A DNA stretch of 64,000 nucleotides from Beta vulgaris subsp. vulgaris (Eukaryota > Streptophyta > Magnoliopsida > Caryophyllales > Amaranthaceae), in NCBI RefSeq assembly GCF_026745355.1, contig NC_079203.1:41172992-41236991 (forward strand). Reading direction: 5' to 3'. Positions 58,969-64,000 of this stretch are shown in pieces (within the stretch, counting starts at the first letter, position 1; the number at the start of each line of letters is the position of its first letter). The position numbers and the translations under genes were made by a program. The notes below the pieces were generated by a model. The model was not told the origin of the DNA and made no database searches. It saw only the letters and a list, made by a program, of their open reading frames with translations.

Positions 58969-61900
58969 ATGGTAGATGATGATAATCATCACCCTTATGC
59001 ATCCATGAATATCGATGATCATATTATGATGGATGTTCCTAATGTTTCCGTCGTCCCGTCGAATTCGAACCCGGTATCAAGGAACAATGTTTGGGATCTT
59101 GTTGATTCTTGGGTCATTGATCCATCAGAAGATCACCATAATAATAATAATAATCATCAAAATCAACAAGAAATTGGTAGTGTTGATGTAATCAAACATG
59201 GTGATGTTTGGAGTAGTAGTAGTAATAAGAGGATGAGAAATGGACATGACATAGAGGATCAGTGTCATGACCATAATGAAGAAGAAGATGATCAATTGCC
59301 ATTGCAAGTAGTGTGGCCTAGTGCTCCGGTTCCTAATTCTTGTTCTTCTTGTCAAGTTTTTAGAGAAATTACTCATACAGATGGTATTTGTTACTTCATT
59401 AAAATTGGAACTTTTTGATAAATACCGATTTTATTTTTTTGAGTAATTGATAGTGATATGTATATTAAAATTGTGATTGTGGGTGGAAATTCCAAATTTA
59501 GTGATGGGAAAATTGGTTTTAGATTGTTGTATTATCGCCATATATTGATGAATTTGATGATTGAAATATTTTGACTTATAAAACAAATTCTAGTATGTAA
59601 AATGTTATTTGATTTATCTTAAATAACTTTTATAAAATACAAATTTTCTAAAACTTTTCTTTGAATGATTAAATTATACTTTGTCAGATGTGAAAATCAA
59701 AGGGTTGTTCGAAAGAGAAGGGATTAATGATATTGGTAAGGAAAAATTTGTCAACAACCACATTTTTTAGGGGTTTTTAAATAGAGTCATCACATTTTTT
59801 TAATCTAAAGTTTTTTTTATAAATTTGTTTCCTATCCTACTGATTTAAAATAAAAATGGTAATAGTACTAATTTGGAAATAAATTGAATTTACATTCTTC
59901 AAATTGTGATTTTGAATTAAACATTGAGTATGCTTTCTTGTGGAAAATTACAACTACTATCTATTGATTAATTTAAGATATTACTTTGTACTCGTAATGT
60001 GGTTCATTGAGTATGTTTTATTCACTTTAATGGGTTATCTAATTTATGCTCACTGTTATCTTGTCAATTTAATTCGGCACTTGTGTTGCAAGGCACACAT
60101 ACTACCAAGCTTGAAGTCCATGGAGAGGTGGGTCATGTATCTCATGCTGTCTACAAATCTAATCAAGGGTTAGATACTTCTGACTTTCGTATTCATCATA
60201 TGCTCAAGTAAGTAAACAAATTTAAATATGAATTATATATGTCTGAAAATTATACTTAATAATGCGCTCCCTTGTTTTTCTATTGTTATATATATACATA
60301 AACAACGCATGTGTGATATTTTTAGTTGATTTGCTTTCATATAATTTTCAAAATATTAATTCGTCAAAAATTTGTCAAGTTTTTATTGTATTATTTTAAC
60401 TCGATTATCATGCATGTATTTGGATCAGTTTTTGTAGACAAAACTTAGAGGGCATCAGAGATTATCTTAAAGACTATCTTGAGGAGTATAAAACAGATGG
60501 ATACATTTTGTTACAAGATCGTCTTTCACTATTTTATGAGGCCTTGTGTATTGGTTATGATTGGATAAATTCTACTCATCATGATCAAGATCTCCAAACA
60601 AACAATATTGGTCAGTCATTTAATTGTTAATTAAGTTTTATACGGCTATAGTATTATAGGCTTCATTTTTATATCGTCTCCCTTAATTAAAACAATAGAG
60701 AAAAAATTATATAAAGAAAACATAATCTTAAAAATTCAAAAATATTGTTTAGTTGTTTGAAATCTATGACAAAATAATGAAATAGTGTTCATTTAGATAT
60801 AATATATAACAACATCAAATAAGATGCTCTTGTATCCACTTTGAGAAATGTATTTTTTCTTTAGTTATTATTTTGAGTAATGTGTTTAAATTCTATATTT
60901 GTAACACTAGTTTTAAAATTCTTTTTGACTAATAGCAGGATCATCTGAACAAGGAGAGACTTCAAATCAAGCAATGAACCCTTTCATAATGGACCCCCAA
61001 AACCTGCCACCAATGTTCAGGACTGAACTTTCTATCCAGGTTGCATTATTCCATTTTTTGCATTATTATACACACGATGTTTTTATTTTTATTTTTCAAC
61101 TATCAAAATCTATATACACATTTTTGTTTATTTTTCTGGTCTTCTTTTAATTAAGTTAATTTTTTTCATTTCAACAAAAAGCAATGTAATATTACACTGC
61201 TATATAGTTTTATCTAATTATTCAATTTGTGTTTGTTGCACCCTGCAAGTAAAACAGAGGGAGAGGATAAAGAAGATGACTCTTGAAGATTTTGCCAAAT
61301 ATTTTGATCTTCCCATTGATGTTGCAAGTAAACAATTGTGTTTATGTGCTACTGTTATAAAGAAAAAAATTCGTTCTTTCAAAATTCCTCGGTGGCCTTA
61401 TAGAAAGGTTGGTCTCTTCTCTTTTAAATTTTGTTTATTTTTAATATAATTTTTGGTACACACTATCAAATGATATAAGTATGAGGCGCATGCGGATATT
61501 TGTAATGGACCCGAAATATATAACAAAATGCATTTTATTAATTACATTCATAAAACTTGTATAACTATATTTCTGAGAGCCCATATCTTTCACTTATCTT
61601 TGACTCACGCACGTCCAACCAACCAACATATTTACAGAGTTCCATCCTATTTTCTAGATTTCTCTTTATATATTCTTTGATTCTTACAAGATATTTCTAA
61701 ATACATCATAACTTGATTTTTCTACCAAATGCAAGATTTTTCTAGACTACTTAAACTATATTTTTCATTACACATCTGGATTTCTCTAGATTAATCTCTA
61801 ATAAAAATCAACTTTTATGAAAAACTTTATGTGTAATTCTATATATATCAAATGTGGTATGTCATTTAATATATCTTGAAATAGAACTTAATATGAACTG

Positions 61901-62095
61901 TCCGTTAAAGATGTCATGTAAATGAACACATTATTATTGTTACTAATGCAGGTGAAAAGTATACAAAGGAAAATATCCTTGTTGAAAGAAAGTTTAGGGG
62001 CTAACTGCACAGCTGCGGATCATCAGACTGAGCTCGAGCTTCAAATGCTGCAACGACAACTAGATGACATTCTTAGTGGAAGGTTGAAGCCTTAA
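58969..62095 (+). CDS. RWP-RK domain (RKD-type) transcription factor, 6 exons, 365 aa
   Basis: Exons 58969-59383, 60093-60207, 60438-60610, 60939-61039, 61258-61407 and 61952-62095, all with GT-AG introns and an unbroken frame. The N-terminal part (residues 1-115) is Asp/Asn/His-rich. PNSCSSCQVFREITHTDGTH (about 122-141, across intron 1) and the following helices (RIHHMLKQNLEGIRDYL) match the conserved region N-terminal to RWP-RK in RKD proteins. The RWP-RK domain covers about 275-325: LEDFAKYFDLPIDVASKQL, then RWPYRK (313-318) at the exon 5/6 boundary. The C-terminal helix 319-362 has heptad leucines (KISLLKESL, ELQMLQRQLDDIL), a likely coiled coil. RKDs are DNA-binding regulators, typically of egg-cell and reproductive identity; the target here is unknown. 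Confidence 0.85.
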
Positions 62096-62812
62096 AAGGC
62101 ACTTGGTTTGATCAATCTTAAAATGTAGACTAATGCTTAAAGCTAGTCTTCTAGCACGTAACATGTTGTGGTAGAATTAATATTATTTGATGTAAATACA
62201 AAAGTATGTAATTAAAAATATATTTACTTATTATTTTCTATACTTGACGTGTACATGAAATATATATATTAAATACTTTATTTAACTTTTATCGGTTGTA
62301 ATGTTTTGACTTTTATACTTTTTATACTATATATGTTTATCAACTTTGTCTGGGAAAGTATGATAGTACAAAAATTTTGTTTTCAAAAATAATTTTGATT
62401 GAAGCTTTCTTTTTTTTTCCTTCTAATAATGAATTAAAAACGTATAGTGTCAAAAGTTAAAGTATAGCCATTATTTAAAAATGAGAATATTATTAAAAAG
62501 ATTATTGAACTTATCTCGATGTATATTTACAATATGCAAACCTTTCAATAATACACTATTAGGTGATCAAAACTCTTAAAAGTCAAAGTTAAGATATTAG
62601 AATTTTAGTATAAACTAAAACAAAAGCCATTGAAGTTTTCTTTTACATGTGAAACTTCCCTCCTAAATTTGTCCTTTTGAAATCCCTCGTAAATGAATCA
62701 ACCATTAATAAATGAGTACATAAAAAATGCAAATAAGGGTGTTTAATAAGTTGCTTTTTTAATTATTATTTTGGTTATGGTGATGCCCCGAATTAGTTAT
62801 AATCATCAAACA
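62096..62812. other. 3' flank of the RWP-RK gene
   Basis: AT-rich, includes the 3' untranslated region. No further gene seen. Confidence 0.4.
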
Positions 62813-62994
62813 CTAGTCTTATATGCACGTTGTATGTGCGTAGAATGTAACTGATGTTGTGCATATTTTTTAGGGATCGATTGATCTTTTTTCTCAATCA
62901 TAGGACTATAGTTTGTATTTTTTTTAAGTAGGAGGTATATTAGTAAAAAAAGGTGGACATCAAAATTCTCAATAGTTCTCATATATAATAGAGA
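62813..62994 (-). mobile_element. Mini-Helitron, 182 bp
   Basis: The minus strand begins TCTCTATTATATATGAGAAC and ends CTAG, with host T and A flanks. The hairpin-like GCACGTTGTATGTGC precedes the CTAG end. Same family as the Helitrons at 3756-10900 and 12122-18248. Confidence 0.75.
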
Positions 62995-64000
62995 TATTAT
63001 TATTTATAAAAAAAAAAAATTTGATTGATTTTATTAGCTTTTTGTAATTGTCTGTCTTGTGGTAAATTGAAAAATGGACATTATGACATGATAAGTTGTC
63101 TAGGGAATTGGAGATAAAAAAATAACAATTTTAACATAATTGGGGTAAGAAGAATGTTATTACCTAATAGCTTAAGTATTAGAGATCAAAAAACTTGTCT
63201 CTGCCTTTATACTTACATATAATTGTAAAACTTTATTTTGTTTTACTTTAAAATATTAAACATTTAAATTGCATTGGATTGATGGTTAAACTCATTTCAT
63301 TTTAAAGGTCATGTGTTTGATTACTGGTAGCTACACGTTGTTTATATTTTTGTTGAAATCATAAACATATGTATTAGAAGCTTGACAATAGTGTCACGTA
63401 GCACTGTTCCTTTGATAGGAACACCTTTTTATATATTTGTACGGATATAAATAGAAGTTTCCATTTTTCTATCAATGCATTAAAATGGCGATGATTGGTC
63501 GAGAATTATCTAGTAAAAAAACTCAAATAGACTTGATCCACATCAATTTTAGTGGACCTAATGTGATACCACATGTAATTATTGGTGGAAAATGGTGTCT
63601 ATGAAAAAGAGCACTAATTTAGAAAATAACAAATATAAAATAGGAGTAATTGTGGGTTGTGTAGAATGACTATGTAAAAAAATGTTACTACTTTAAAATG
63701 GGTAAATTATACGTTAATATAAAAAAATGATCACTGCATTAGAAAATAGCATGTATTAAGGTGAGTAATTATAAGTTGAAAATGGTCATTATAGGAAAAA
63801 CAGAGGATAACTATACTTGAAAGGCTGGACACGATTTCTAATCTACACTAATATTAAACTGAGCCAAATTCACGCAAGTCGTTAGTACTATCCACCATGA
63901 TAAACAACTTGCTAGAATCTCAAGTCCAGAATTCAGACAGCATGCCATCCGCATTTAAAAGAAACTAAACTACACTTCGTCTTACTCATGCTGACCTTCT
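62995..64000. other. Gene-free right end with element remnants
   Basis: 63390-63443 resembles a reversed Helitron 5' end (minus strand TACAAATATATAAAAAGG). About 63525-63885 has ends like the 23664-24252 family (GACTTGATCCACATCAATTT and minus-strand GACTTGCGTGAATTTGGCTC). No coding sequence found. Confidence 0.45.

Noticed and set aside
59940..60173. 77-codon plus-strand ORF within the RWP-RK gene
   Set aside because: It overlaps intron 1 and exon 2 of the RWP-RK gene in another frame; exon 2 in the correct frame continues the conserved protein.
1..64000. tRNA, rRNA or microRNA genes
   Set aside because: I scanned for cloverleaf-like conserved boxes and rRNA landmarks and saw none that I could support; a covariance-model scan (tRNAscan-SE, Infernal) would be decisive.

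Overview
This 64 kb window is plant nuclear DNA, most likely from a eudicot. It is AT-rich and carries intron-containing genes with GT-AG introns of 70 bp to 3 kb. It is packed with plant-type mobile elements: L1-type LINEs with RNase H, Ty1-copia elements, Helitrons, and CACTA, Stowaway, Harbinger/Tourist and Mutator-like elements. I cannot name the species.

Three host genes look real. (1) 39323-40543, minus strand: an intronless BIG GRAIN 1-like protein. (2) 48254-56461, minus strand: a chloroplast-targeted omega-amidase of the nitrilase family. I resolved ten exons, including a 16-nt micro-exon, giving 366 aa in one unbroken frame. (3) 58969-62095, plus strand: an RWP-RK (RKD-type) transcription factor, six exons, 365 aa. 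At the left edge there are only broken fragments of host genes (a NIP7 piece and possibly an exosome-subunit piece), lying inside the end of a CACTA transposon.

Layout: 1-1951 is the right end of a CACTA element inserted in a copia element (1955-3541). From about 3560 to 25980 lie two direct copies of a roughly 1.5 kb sequence. Copy A (3560-18660) is swollen by a Helitron holding a LINE (3756-10900) and by a Mutator-like MITE holding a Helitron holding a second LINE (12056-18465). Copy B (20938-25980) is swollen by a different Helitron, a retroposon, a minisatellite-bearing element and a TIR element. Each copy gives the empty sites of the other's insertions. 25980-39300 is a MITE-rich zone with a complete but RT-less copia element (29722-33078) whose LTRs carry an array of GC-rich palindromes. 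39300-62100 holds the three genes, with a large inverted repeat around the omega-amidase gene. 62100-64000 is repeats again.

I found no gene cluster or new enzymatic system. The unusual content is the nested transposon stratigraphy, the single amber stops that separate two LINEs from intact ORF2s, host-gene capture by CACTA, and two palindrome arrays. All calls come from reading the sequence; no similarity search was run.
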